IMG/VR virus record: IMGVR_UViG_3300022902_000078
Coordinates: 1 to 23,717 of that record
From: a virus
DNA length: 23,717 bases
Strand: one strand, 5' to 3'
Shown here: positions 1-6,731 of the stretch, piece by piece
Numbering within the stretch: the first letter of the stretch is position 1
How the letters are laid out: each line of letters begins with the position of its first letter
Notes under the pieces: generated by a model
The model's input: the letters and a program-made list of their open reading frames with translations, nothing else
Told to the model about the DNA's origin: nothing
Databases searched by the model: none
Program-made: the position numbers and the translations under genes

Positions 1-75
1 GGTCGGCACCACAGAGGTAGGCACCACGGAGGTAGGCACCACGGAGGTCGGCACCACAGAGGTCGGCACCACTCC
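1..75 (-). repeat. 15-bp tandem repeat, five copies, encoding the pentapeptide repeats
   Basis: Five consecutive 15-base units (plus strand ggtcggcaccacaga and close variants ggtaggcaccacgga) begin at 1, 16, 31, 46 and 61. Units 1 and 4 are identical, and units 2 and 3 are identical. Unit 5 differs only in its last bases. Each unit encodes one pentapeptide on the minus strand, so copy-number change would keep the reading frame. The array probably continues to the left of the window. Confidence 0.9.
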
Positions 76-169
76 GCACTGCCGTTCGTAACGCTTTTAG
101 CAACGACTCCGCTTCGCACTCGTACAGCGTACGGCCGTCGAATCGAGATGTGATTGTACGTGTAGTCAT
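1..169 (-). CDS. Pentapeptide-repeat protein (partial, runs off the left edge)
   Basis: Reading the minus strand from ATG at 169 gives MTTRTITSRFDGRTLYECEA, then a short helical-looking segment, then repeats of the form A(D/Y)L(C/R)G: GADLCGADLRGAYLRGAYLC. That is the pentapeptide-repeat consensus A(D/N)LXX, which in known proteins folds into a right-handed quadrilateral beta helix. Some members mimic DNA (Qnr/MfpA), but most phage copies have no known function. An AAGG motif lies 7 bases before the ATG at 169; an adjacent ATG at 172 is the alternative start. The gene is downstream of the zinc-ribbon protein and behind a possible weak terminator. The C-terminus, and therefore the total repeat number, is outside the window. 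Family assignment is confident; function is not. Confidence 0.85.
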   Translation of the reverse strand, partial: MTTRTITSRFDGRTLYECEAESLLKALRTAVRSGADLCGADLRGAYLRGAYLCGAD

Positions 170-187
170 CATTTCACCTTATGAATT

Positions 188-216
188 GAAAACACCGCCG
201 GGCCTCTCGACCCGAC
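188..216 (-). terminator. Possible weak terminator or mRNA hairpin before the pentapeptide gene
   Basis: On the minus strand GTCGGGTC, loop GAGA, GGCCCGGC forms an 8-bp stem with two G-U pairs and a GNRA tetraloop (197-216), followed by GGTGTTTTC. The U run is short and displaced, so this may be only partial termination or a stabilising hairpin between two genes. Confidence 0.4.
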
Positions 217-226
217 AGCGCACACA

Positions 227-436
227 CTACGCAATAACCACGATCTCACCCCGCAACATCGCGGCGAAGTCCGGATGATTCGGAACGCTTTCCTTGATCG
301 GTCGGTGATTGCCACTGAGCCCAGACAGGCCGGGAATCCCGGCAATCCCGATCGCAGCTTGGCCGAGAGCCCAGCAATCTTCGCATCGCTGGCCATACGT
401 TTCATTGTGCTCGCGTCCGCATCTGATACATCGCAT
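227..436 (-). CDS. Small zinc-ribbon-like protein
   Basis: A 69-residue protein beginning MRCIRCGREHNETYGQRCED. The pattern C-x2-C (residues 3 and 6) followed by another C-x2-C (residues 18 and 21, RCEDC) is a typical four-cysteine zinc-binding knuckle near the N-terminus. The rest is unremarkable and ends GEIVVIA. A Shine-Dalgarno-like GGGGAG lies about 6 bases before the ATG. It follows a strong terminator, so it is either expressed by read-through or from a promoter further upstream. A longer overlapping frame on the same strand (169-525) is less convincing. No specific function can be assigned. Confidence 0.68.
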   Translation of the reverse strand: MRCIRCGREHNETYGQRCEDCWALGQAAIGIAGIPGLSGLSGNHRPIKESVPNHPDFAAMLRGEIVVIA

Positions 437-451
437 GGTCTACTCCCCATG

Positions 452-502
452 AAAAAAGCCGACCCGCCCGAGGAGGAGTAGCTCCCTGATGGACGGGCCG
501 GC
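452..502 (-). terminator. Strong intrinsic terminator on the minus strand
   Basis: On the minus strand GCCGGCCCGTCC (502-491) pairs along its full 12 bases, with two G-U wobbles, with GGGCGGGTCGGC (469-458). It is followed directly by TTTTTT (457-452). An inner GGAG/CTCC pairing may extend the hairpin. The GC-rich stem and six-U tail are classic for rho-independent termination. It marks the end of the long structural operon or an attenuation point inside it. Confidence 0.82.
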
Positions 503-670
503 CGGATAAGAATCTGATAGGTCATGTGCTACTCCACACTGTTGATCCCTAGGCAGAGTACCATAGGGTTCTCAGATTACAAGCGGAATATCGAACAATT
601 CACTAACTCATTTGCGACACTACGGCTTCGTCTCAATCGAGATCCCCAACGCCCTACCGGTCGTCAACTG
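503..670. other. Non-coding stretch upstream of the terminator
   Basis: No convincing gene lies between the terminator and the dubious small frame ending at 671. The stretch is more AT-rich than its surroundings. It contains a possible promoter (555-582), and a Shine-Dalgarno-like GGAG with an ATG at 525 whose reading frame runs straight into the terminator hairpin. A short leader peptide is possible but unproven. Confidence 0.5.
555..582 (-). promoter_or_regulatory. Possible sigma70-type promoter
   Basis: On the minus strand TTGTAA (582-577) is separated by 16 bases from TACTCT (560-555). Both hexamers resemble -35 and -10 boxes imperfectly. The site lies in the AT-richer gap just upstream of the terminator and the zinc-ribbon gene. 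The call rests on consensus similarity and position only. Confidence 0.3.
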
Positions 671-796
671 TCAAGAGGGGGATTTCCACTGGGGACGCAC
701 GAGAAGCGGCAATGGGCAAGAAATAGACCGGCCCAATGTGCCCTCCGCTGGTGCCGCCGTTGTGGATGCGAGGTATGCGTAGAGACTGACAGTCAC
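671..796 (-). CDS. Dubious 41-aa frame after the 73-aa gene
   Basis: A GTG at 796 overlaps the TGA of the previous gene as GTGA and opens a frame beginning MTVSLYAYLASTTAAPAEGT and ending WKSPS. The junction style matches true genes in this operon. However, no clear ribosome-binding site is seen, the protein is very short, and its second half looks like non-coding translation. It could be a degraded gene remnant. No function is suggested. Confidence 0.22.
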   Translation of the reverse strand: MTVSLYAYLASTTAAPAEGTLGRSISCPLPLLVRPQWKSPS

Positions 797-1014
797 TCTA
801 CCCCGTGACACCACTCGCAATGGACGCCCGGCGTGATCAGAATCCGGATCCAAGATTCCCGGTCGTAGCGCTGGCACTCACGGAACCACTCCGGGCATCG
901 TTGCTGGCAGCGTGCCAAGAGTCGGCCGACGCGGGCTGGTTCGCGGGCCGGGCCGGTCGCGTTGTCGAGGGCCTCGACCAGGGCGTTTACCACTTGTGTT
1001 TCGGACACGCCCAT
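793..1014 (-). CDS. Small hypothetical protein with four cysteines
   Basis: A 73-residue protein beginning MGVSETQVVNALVEALDNAT and ending HCEWCHGVE. I chose the ATG at 1014 because AAGGAAGGG lies just before it, inside the end of the upstream gene (28-base overlap). Cysteines occur in CQQRCPEWFREC and in a C-terminal HCEWCH. The latter could bind metal, but no family is recognised. It is the last well-supported gene before the non-coding region and the strong terminator, in the tail-distal part of the operon. Confidence 0.68.
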   Translation of the reverse strand: MGVSETQVVNALVEALDNATGPAREPARVGRLLARCQQRCPEWFRECQRYDRESWIRILITPGVHCEWCHGVE

Positions 1015-1403
1015 ACCCTTCCTTTTGCTTTGAGCTTTCCGCAGCATCCACACTGCGAGCATCGGCCCGGTCGGCGAATGAAGTATTCGCACTCCATACA
1101 GACAGCCACCCGACGATCAAACTCGGCACCGTCGACCACCCGGCACCCATCGGCAACGAATTTCGCCATCGCCCCAAGAAACCCGATCACCTGCTCACGT
1201 AGCGGCGGCAGGTCTTGCGGTACTGGTCGAGTTATCGGAATCCCGGTCGGTAGGTTTTGTCCAGGGCCTTTTCCGGCATCCCACTTGGCCGCGTACGCTG
1301 AATCGGTGTAGTACAGATTGCACCACGCGGGAGTCATGCGACACCTCAGCTTGGGACAGTCGTATACCTTTCCGCCGGTAGTGGGCAGCGTGCATTCGTT
1401 CAT
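987..1403 (-). CDS. Cys-rich zinc-binding-like protein
   Basis: A 138-residue protein starting MNECTLPTTGGKVYDCPKLR. Its ATG overlaps the upstream stop as ATGA, which fixes the start. The N-terminal part has cysteines in CPKLRCRMTPAWC. The C-terminal 35 residues form a dense cluster: C-x2-C, then CSQCGCCGK, then ACPKHKW. The C-terminal arrangement (CxxC, CxxCGC, a lysine-rich stretch, C-P-x3-W) resembles the small rubredoxin/zinc-ribbon-like proteins often found in phage structural operons (DUF6171-like, from memory). Metal binding is inferred. Whether it is a virion component or an assembly factor cannot be told. Confidence 0.75.
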   Translation of the reverse strand: MNECTLPTTGGKVYDCPKLRCRMTPAWCNLYYTDSAYAAKWDAGKGPGQNLPTGIPITRPVPQDLPPLREQVIGFLGAMAKFVADGCRVVDGAEFDRRVAVCMECEYFIRRPGRCSQCGCCGKLKAKGRVWACPKHKW

Positions 1404-2425
1404 GGTTTCGTCACGACAAACGTAAGGGATCCACCTGTGTCCTCGTCGCAACAGGGACATATTCGTCCTATCAACGGCGTGTTCTGGATCTCGAATCCAG
1501 TATAGACCCAAGAGATAGGTTCGCACGTACTGCTGACATCCGGCTCCAAATCAACAGGGAATGTCTCATCGCACTCTGTGACATTGACATCCATGACAAA
1601 TCGTCTACTGCTGGCCTCACTATGGCACTTAATCTCGAAATTCCACGGATTAGGGCCGCACAATGCAAAATTGCTCTTCTTCCAGCTATCTGTGTCGGGA
1701 TCATAGGTGATTTCAAACGTCGTGCCGGTCAAGCCCTCAGTACATTCTCCTTCTCCAATGACGGTAACAAGCAGTACCCACGGGATACAATTGTACGGTC
1801 GGCCGTCAAAATCACACTCGCACTGGCACTCGAAACAATCGGGGTCTGCGTTGTAATGCTTGGAGACGGAGAACAGATCGAACTCTAAGTCTTGAGCCGC
1901 TCCGTTTCCGATCCCCGAGTATCTGCCTTGGGCTATTGTGCCACAAGACCAAACCCATTGCTGATTGACTGGATGAAGATAGCCGGCAAGGCCGGACCTA
2001 GTAACACAAGCGGTAATCGTTGGGGCTTCACCAGTGTAGAAATCGCCAACGCCTATCTCCCTGAGTTTGGTATTGGTACCCCCAACACGTTGCCAGACTG
2101 CAAGAGTCGAATTGGCTCCGGCACAGACCGCTTCAACAAAGAGATAGTTGGAGGTATTCAGGTAGCCGACGATGACGCGGGGCTTGTCTCCGGCCTCCAA
2201 TTCCCCTTCGGCGAATGTGGCGTAAGCAACTACCTCATGGAGAATCTGTGACGGTGTGTTGCAGATCACCACCGCGTTGATGGTTCCGTTCTCTAGGATT
2301 TCACCGTCGCCGGTGTATTCCCAATCGCCGGACTCTTCAGAAAGGTTACTGCTGAGCGTTGAGGAAGCCGCATCGTCGAAGTCATCTTCGCAAATCAAGC
2401 AACCTCCGCAACAGCAAGGGTCCAT
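1400..2425 (-). CDS. Cys-rich virion/tail protein, possible lectin-like fold
   Basis: A 341-residue protein. The start ATG at 2425 is preceded by AGGAGATCAACA, a good Shine-Dalgarno site, and the stop overlaps the next start as ATGA. The N-terminus MDPCCCGGCLICEDDFDD is followed by about 180 residues rich in G, T, W and Y. Their opening (EDDF..., GDWEYTGDGEI) resembles concanavalin/laminin-G-like domains found in phage tail proteins. The whole protein has more than 20 cysteines, including a central cluster CFECQCECD and a C-terminal RICPCC. So many cysteines suggest metal sites or disulfides in an exposed virion protein. The fold is inferred from general pattern, and receptor binding is a guess from its position at the distal end of the tail genes. 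Confidence 0.82.
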   Translation of the reverse strand: MDPCCCGGCLICEDDFDDAASSTLSSNLSEESGDWEYTGDGEILENGTINAVVICNTPSQILHEVVAYATFAEGELEAGDKPRVIVGYLNTSNYLFVEAVCAGANSTLAVWQRVGGTNTKLREIGVGDFYTGEAPTITACVTRSGLAGYLHPVNQQWVWSCGTIAQGRYSGIGNGAAQDLEFDLFSVSKHYNADPDCFECQCECDFDGRPYNCIPWVLLVTVIGEGECTEGLTGTTFEITYDPDTDSWKKSNFALCGPNPWNFEIKCHSEASSRRFVMDVNVTECDETFPVDLEPDVSSTCEPISWVYTGFEIQNTPLIGRICPCCDEDTGGSLTFVVTKP

Positions 2426-2435
2426 TGTTGATCTC

Positions 2436-3074
2436 CTAGGAACACGCCACCGGCACGGAATCGCAATCGCCAACCACTACCTCCAGGATGGCTCCATTGT
2501 CGGTCGACTCCCGCCAGACACCCAGCCCGGTGGCGCCCGCTGCCGGCTCCGGGGTTCCGAATCTCCAATGGATCATCGCCTTGACCGGTGTGCAGCCGTA
2601 CTCCCACTCTTGATCGGCGATGTTCCAAATACCGCAGTAAACATCTGTCTCGTTGCCGCGGCCCTGATGGGCTTCCTTCAGGACGAACCCGACCTCCCTG
2701 TCTTTGTAGCTCCCTTGTAAGTGCAGGTATCCGTCAATGTTCGCCGCGTACAATCGTTCACCAACCCAAACCGGTGGAGGTGCCTTGAATGCCTCTTGCT
2801 TCAACGGGTCTCGCCACCAGTCGGGCAACCAAAGATCGTTCTCCCAATCGTCGTCTTCCTTCCGCCACCGCAGCTTGCTCATACCATCGGTCCGGTGCCC
2901 GCCGCCAACCCACTCGCCGCCACCACTGACAAACCCCCAGTTGGCCCGAACCGGAACCGCCACCACCTTCCACTCGGCCCGGTCGTCATCATACATAGGA
3001 GCCTCGGTGATCTCGTACAATTCGAGCGGTGCAACCGGTAGCGGCTCGCGGCCCATAGATGCGGTGCGGCTCAT
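2436..3074 (-). CDS. Tail-tip region protein, Trp-rich
   Basis: A 212-residue protein beginning MSRTASMGREPLPVAPLELY. The ATG at 3074 overlaps the hub candidate's stop as ATGA, so the upstream extension of the frame is rejected. It is strongly enriched in Trp (for example WENDLWLPDWWRDP) and has a beta-rich, non-repetitive appearance. No signal peptide or membrane segment is visible. It is cotranscribed between the large hub candidate and the Cys-rich tail protein, so it is probably a tail-tip or fibre-attachment component. No family is recognised. Confidence 0.82.
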   Translation of the reverse strand: MSRTASMGREPLPVAPLELYEITEAPMYDDDRAEWKVVAVPVRANWGFVSGGGEWVGGGHRTDGMSKLRWRKEDDDWENDLWLPDWWRDPLKQEAFKAPPPVWVGERLYAANIDGYLHLQGSYKDREVGFVLKEAHQGRGNETDVYCGIWNIADQEWEYGCTPVKAMIHWRFGTPEPAAGATGLGVWRESTDNGAILEVVVGDCDSVPVACS

Positions 3075-5239
3075 GATGCGTACCCCGCTTTGATGATCGT
3101 CTTGGGTGACCCACTCAAGGGCCGCTCCCATCTCACTCCGCACACCACCCCGTTGACGTCGTGGCTCTGGCCATTCTCGTCAATCGTGTCGAGTACTTGA
3201 CCCACGAGGTCATGCCAGGAAGAGAGTCCTGCCACTGTAATGCTCGCCCTCTTGCGGCCGTGGCTGTATCGACTGATCGCCCCCGCCATTGTGAGGCCCA
3301 TCAGTTCCCGGTCTTCACGGATCAGCCTGCCCTTGTCGCCGGAGAGCACCACGGCGGGAGTCGAGTCGGGAAACGGACTGGCTACGATCGTGTTCGGTGC
3401 GAGGTAGTGAGCCTCCGCGTTGACCTCGATTTCCAACACGCCATCCTTGTCGGTCGCATCCTCGTCAGCCCATTCCATGGTGTAGCGTTGATCGGCTTCA
3501 AATGCGATCGTTGCTGCGACCGCCTCCCAATCGTATCGAGGCCATTTGGTTGTCTTGGTATCCGCCTCGGTCCCGAAGTGATTGAAGCCCATTAGGTGAT
3601 TTGGCGAGCACTTCAGTAAGATCCCCCAGTCATCACGTTTCGGCCGGCACCCGATACCGAGAGTGGTCGAGTCGACATACGAGAACGTCCCCACGTCGAA
3701 CAGCCACGCGATCGGCGGGAGGTAGTCGGCCTGATGATCGTCAACGTCGGTCACCTTGCCCCGGGGGTGCTGCTCGTCGTACGGCGTTTGGCGGATAACC
3801 ACGGCAGCCGCTTTGATATCCGTCCAATCTTCGCCCTCCTTCAATGGGAGCCACGGTAGTGTTCTGCGAATCGTCAGTTGATACGGAGCCTCATGTTCCC
3901 ATTCCGCCGGCGTGTCTGGATCATCGACTCGCAGCGCTCCCTCGTTATCGCACCACGGCAGTGCATGCCCGTTATTCATATCCCAATCAAACGGAGCCCC
4001 GAGGGATGAATAGACGTCGGTGTATTTGTCCTGCCTGCGGAACGCATCGTAATCCGCAGCCTCATCGCCAGACGCCCCATTGGCTGTCTTATATTCTGTC
4101 TCGATATCATCCGACCACTTTTTCACCAGCGTCGGGAATGATGTCTTGTTGCCCGGTACGAATGGCGGTGTTCCGGTCGCCCCGTTGGGAACCAACGCCA
4201 CGTTCGGAGCGTTCGCCCCCCAAAGCGAACAACAAACCACAATCCTCTTGCCGAGCACGCGGATCCGTTTGTACTTCCGCTCGTTGCTCGTGACGATCAC
4301 GGGTGGCGAAGCCAGGTCGTTTGCAGCCCCCGCGTCAAGCGTAACGCGTGACTGGTTCGGCGGCATCGTGACACCCGCGAACGTGTAGGCGTGGGGCGAG
4401 ACCGCGAAGACAAACACCTCAAAACCCGCTTCCGGCCAGTCGGGGCCTTGGCTTGGGGTCCGGTTGGCGATGGTCCGGATTGTGAAGTCCAGCCCGCGAT
4501 CCAGCGGAATCAACCGGCGAAGCATTTGGTTCGCGGTCTGGGTCGTGCCCCATCGGATCGGTCCACGCAACTCTGCGAGAACGTCCGTCAGTCCAGCCAG
4601 TGTCCACTCCGGGCCATTCGTGGCGGATTCGTCCAAGAACATTTTCAGCAGGTACTCGACGTAATCGCGATACGTCCAAAGACCGGTTCCGCCGTACAGG
4701 TAGATATCGTCGAGCTTGAGGTCACTCCGGTTCCCCGTCTCACTATCGGTCGGGTCATTCAGCGGCGGAACCCAGCCGATTTCTTGAGCCTCCCCGTCCC
4801 GAAGGTGAAACGACCGCCCAATAGACCGCTTGCGAAGAATCTGCGAGGGCCCGTGTGCTACCCAGTTCTGCACCCCCGACACAACCGCCGATGATGCGTG
4901 CTGGCTCACATCATCCCCGCTCACCCGCCCTATCCAAACAGTCTCCATTTCGGTTGCATCGGCCGATGGGAGCCGGACCCGGAGCCACCAGTCAGTCAAG
5001 TCTACTTCGACCCGTGCCGCCGGATACGCTGTCTCGTGCGTATCCTTGACCGTTCCGTAGCGGCGGTGGAAAACCAGTTGGGACAAGTCCTGGGCCGCGC
5101 TGGCTGTGGACATGGAAGTGAACAGGAGTTGCGGGTCGTACTGCCATTGGTCTTGCCATCCCTGCTTGATCTGAATCTGAGGGACCGGGACATCCGGCGG
5201 GGTCGTGGTAATCGACGGGGTGGTGATCGTGGCTGGCAT
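3071..5239 (-). CDS. Large tail protein, candidate baseplate/tail hub
   Basis: A 722-residue protein, the largest in the window, starting MPATITTPSITTTPPDVPVP. I used the ATG at 5239 because it overlaps an upstream stop as TAATG; a start at 5254 is possible. After a Pro/Thr-rich N-terminus the sequence is beta-rich and globular. The C-terminal 60 residues (RYSHGRKRASITVAGLSSWH, then GQVLDTID) resemble the end of tail-hub or late-control-D-type proteins, in which a compact beta domain sets a tip parameter. Size and position downstream of the tape measure fit a hub that closes the tube and carries the tip proteins. No lysozyme or peptidase motif was seen. The role is inferred from position and general pattern. 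Confidence 0.8.
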   Translation of the reverse strand: MPATITTPSITTTPPDVPVPQIQIKQGWQDQWQYDPQLLFTSMSTASAAQDLSQLVFHRRYGTVKDTHETAYPAARVEVDLTDWWLRVRLPSADATEMETVWIGRVSGDDVSQHASSAVVSGVQNWVAHGPSQILRKRSIGRSFHLRDGEAQEIGWVPPLNDPTDSETGNRSDLKLDDIYLYGGTGLWTYRDYVEYLLKMFLDESATNGPEWTLAGLTDVLAELRGPIRWGTTQTANQMLRRLIPLDRGLDFTIRTIANRTPSQGPDWPEAGFEVFVFAVSPHAYTFAGVTMPPNQSRVTLDAGAANDLASPPVIVTSNERKYKRIRVLGKRIVVCCSLWGANAPNVALVPNGATGTPPFVPGNKTSFPTLVKKWSDDIETEYKTANGASGDEAADYDAFRRQDKYTDVYSSLGAPFDWDMNNGHALPWCDNEGALRVDDPDTPAEWEHEAPYQLTIRRTLPWLPLKEGEDWTDIKAAAVVIRQTPYDEQHPRGKVTDVDDHQADYLPPIAWLFDVGTFSYVDSTTLGIGCRPKRDDWGILLKCSPNHLMGFNHFGTEADTKTTKWPRYDWEAVAATIAFEADQRYTMEWADEDATDKDGVLEIEVNAEAHYLAPNTIVASPFPDSTPAVVLSGDKGRLIREDRELMGLTMAGAISRYSHGRKRASITVAGLSSWHDLVGQVLDTIDENGQSHDVNGVVCGVRWERPLSGSPKTIIKAGYAS

Positions 5240-5424
5240 TAGACACCCCCCCAATAACAGGGAGGCCGCGCTTCCGGTGCGCCCGGTTTTGCGCCCGGTT
5301 GCGGACAGTGAGCGGACAGGGGGATTGTCCGCGATTGTCCTCGCGAAATGTTGGCTCGCAAACTAGGATCGCAAGGCGGTAAGCCCCCACCACTCCATGG
5401 GTTATGGCTATTGGTGCTGCTCAT
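5239..5424 (-). CDS. Possible 61-aa Pro/Gly-rich protein between hairpin repeats
   Basis: The frame MSSTNSHNPWSGGGLPPCDP ends CYWGGV. Its TAA overlaps the hub ATG as TAATG, as at other true junctions in this operon. The start is weakly supported: GGA is 6 bases upstream. It is rich in Pro, Gly and Ser with three cysteines. Copy 1 of the hairpin repeat lies inside the frame. It could be a real small tail protein or the remains of an inserted element. Confidence 0.45.
   Translation of the reverse strand: MSSTNSHNPWSGGGLPPCDPSLRANISRGQSRTIPLSAHCPQPGAKPGAPEARPPCYWGGV
5312..5332. repeat. Hairpin repeat, copy 1
   Basis: The plus-strand sequence is gcggaca, then gggggat, then tgtccgc: a perfect 7-bp inverted repeat with a 7-base loop. 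The whole 21 bases recur exactly at 5469-5489. A further half-site gcggacag is at 5301-5308 and another gattgtcc at 5333-5340. Function is unknown; an operator, recombination site or mobile-element end are possibilities. Confidence 0.85.
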
Positions 5425-5468
5425 AAGTCGTCCAAAATGTTGGCGATGTTGGCGCTCTGATTATCCGC

Positions 5469-5489
5469 GCGGACAGGGGGATTGTCCGC
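5469..5489. repeat. Hairpin repeat, copy 2
   Basis: This is an exact copy of the 21-base element at 5312-5332 in the same orientation, with starts 157 bases apart. It lies in the untranslated gap between the gene ending at 5510 and the 61-aa frame starting at 5424. No U tract follows on either strand, so it does not look like an intrinsic terminator. Confidence 0.85.
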
Positions 5490-5509
5490 TGCCGGTTTCG
5501 ATTCCCTTA

Positions 5510-6247
5510 TCACTTACCCTCCCCGATGAACTGCACACCCTCGATCGCCTGCACCGCTGCCGGCCCGGTCGCGTCGGCCGTGATGGTCTCGACCGTCGAG
5601 TCCTCAGAATAGACGTAGCCCGAATCAAGCCGGCGGGTTTGGAGCCGGACCTTGACCGTGGTTCCGTTCGCCTGGGCGGGCAGGTCGTAGACCAATTGAG
5701 CCAGACCACCCACGATCATCGTCACGTTGACGTCAGGCGTGTCCGTGGCTGGTGTGCTGCCGTTGACCGTGTAGGCCAGCGACCAGTCAAGAGCCCTATC
5801 TGAGCCCGTCTGAGCGTAGATCCCCGTGACTCGCACAACGCCGCCGCCGACGTTCGTTAGGTGCCAATGGAGAGGGGCCCCTGGTGGGGTGCCGGTTTCC
5901 ACTCCGCCCGACAGATCAAGCCGGAGGTACGTTTCACCGCGAGGCCCCACGGGGAGAAAGCCGGAATCATAGATCCCATTGAAGTAGCTCACCGACAGAT
6001 ACCACGTCCCGTCCGCATAGGTGTCGGCTGGCTCGTGAGGCAGGGTGGCATTCGTCGCAAACGGCGTGTCGCCCTCGACCGGCGGGGCGGAACTCGACCG
6101 GTAGAATCGATACTCGGCATCGTTGAACACTCGGTACAGACCCCGGGCGTCGAGGCAATAGACGACCTTGGTTGTCGTCAGTACCTTCCCTCGCACGGGC
6201 CGGACCGCCGGCCGGAGTCGCGTCTGTATCATGCCGCCGCCCAGCAT
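5510..6247 (-). CDS. Tail/virion surface protein of unknown family
   Basis: A 245-residue protein. ATG at 6247 overlaps the previous stop as TGATG. A second in-frame ATG five codons in (GGGMIQTRLRP) is an alternative start. It has a basic N-terminus (RLRPAVRPVRGKVL), then beta-rich sequence such as LYRVFNDAEYRFYR and GTWYLSVSYFNGIYD, and a C-terminal half with Ig-like spacing of hydrophobic residues. There are no cysteine clusters, and no enzyme motif is visible. It is the third protein of a 160/220/245-aa set that probably builds the outer tail tip. Confidence 0.8.
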   Translation of the reverse strand: MLGGGMIQTRLRPAVRPVRGKVLTTTKVVYCLDARGLYRVFNDAEYRFYRSSSAPPVEGDTPFATNATLPHEPADTYADGTWYLSVSYFNGIYDSGFLPVGPRGETYLRLDLSGGVETGTPPGAPLHWHLTNVGGGVVRVTGIYAQTGSDRALDWSLAYTVNGSTPATDTPDVNVTMIVGGLAQLVYDLPAQANGTTVKVRLQTRRLDSGYVYSEDSTVETITADATGPAAVQAIEGVQFIGEGK

Positions 6248-6729
6248 CAGAATTCCTCGAACTTGATGTATCCCGACAGGTCACGAGTAACCGCCGTGCG
6301 GATGGTCACCCGCAACCCGATCAACTCGTTTCGGTTGCACGGATATGCCTCTTCGGCGGTCCAGCCAAACTTCTCCAGCAGGGTGCTCTGAAGGTGCATT
6401 TCCATTGCCCAGAGAGCCAGCCCGTACGTTGTCGGCTCGACCGTGTAGTTTTTCGCACCGCTAATGATCGATGCAAGGCTTAGGCTGTCGCACTTTTCCG
6501 GCGTCACTGATGTAGTCGTGCCAGCGCCGACGTTGCTGGTTCTCGCAAGCGATACCCCGATCATCAAATCGACAGGGGCCGCCTCCGAACACCCTAGACC
6601 GATCTCCCGAATTCGGCACCGATGACCCAGCGTGTCGGCAGTGAATACCGATGCGATGGTCTGAATCGCATCGGCAGCCGCCAAGGTCGTGAGGTGATCG
6701 AACGGGACCGTGAACATTCTTCCGGCCAT
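6247..6729 (-). CDS. Tail/virion structural protein of unknown family
   Basis: A 160-residue protein beginning MAGRMFTVPFDHLTTLAAAD. The ATG at 6729 is preceded by GAGAGGATAATC, which includes the stop of the upstream gene. It looks compact and mixed alpha/beta; the segment GHRCRIREIGLGCSE suggests a beta sandwich in which symmetrical strands contact a neighbour. The gene is coupled to the next one by a TGATG overlap. Structural role is inferred from the operon position only. Confidence 0.8.
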   Translation of the reverse strand: MAGRMFTVPFDHLTTLAAADAIQTIASVFTADTLGHRCRIREIGLGCSEAAPVDLMIGVSLARTSNVGAGTTTSVTPEKCDSLSLASIISGAKNYTVEPTTYGLALWAMEMHLQSTLLEKFGWTAEEAYPCNRNELIGLRVTIRTAVTRDLSGYIKFEEF

Positions 6730-6731
6730 GA

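Noticed and set aside
1-75. CRISPR-like array at the left edge
   Set aside because: The units are 15 bases with no spacers and encode pentapeptide repeats in frame.
169-525. A 118-residue minus-strand frame starting after a GGAG motif and ending at a TGATG junction
   Set aside because: It runs through the strong terminator hairpin, overlaps the better supported zinc-ribbon gene in another frame, and its translation is low-complexity and Arg/Ser-rich. Kept only as a possible short leader.
671-877. Long version of the 68-residue frame before the terminator region
   Set aside because: Its first half overlaps the 73-aa gene and lacks a ribosome-binding site; only the short GTG version was retained, at low confidence.
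5312-5489. Hairpin repeats as intrinsic terminators
   Set aside because: Neither copy is followed by a U tract on either strand, and copy 1 lies inside a reading frame.
5489-5510. tRNA T-arm-like sequence (ggtttcgattccc)
   Set aside because: The flanking bases cannot pair into a T stem and no acceptor or anticodon arm is present.
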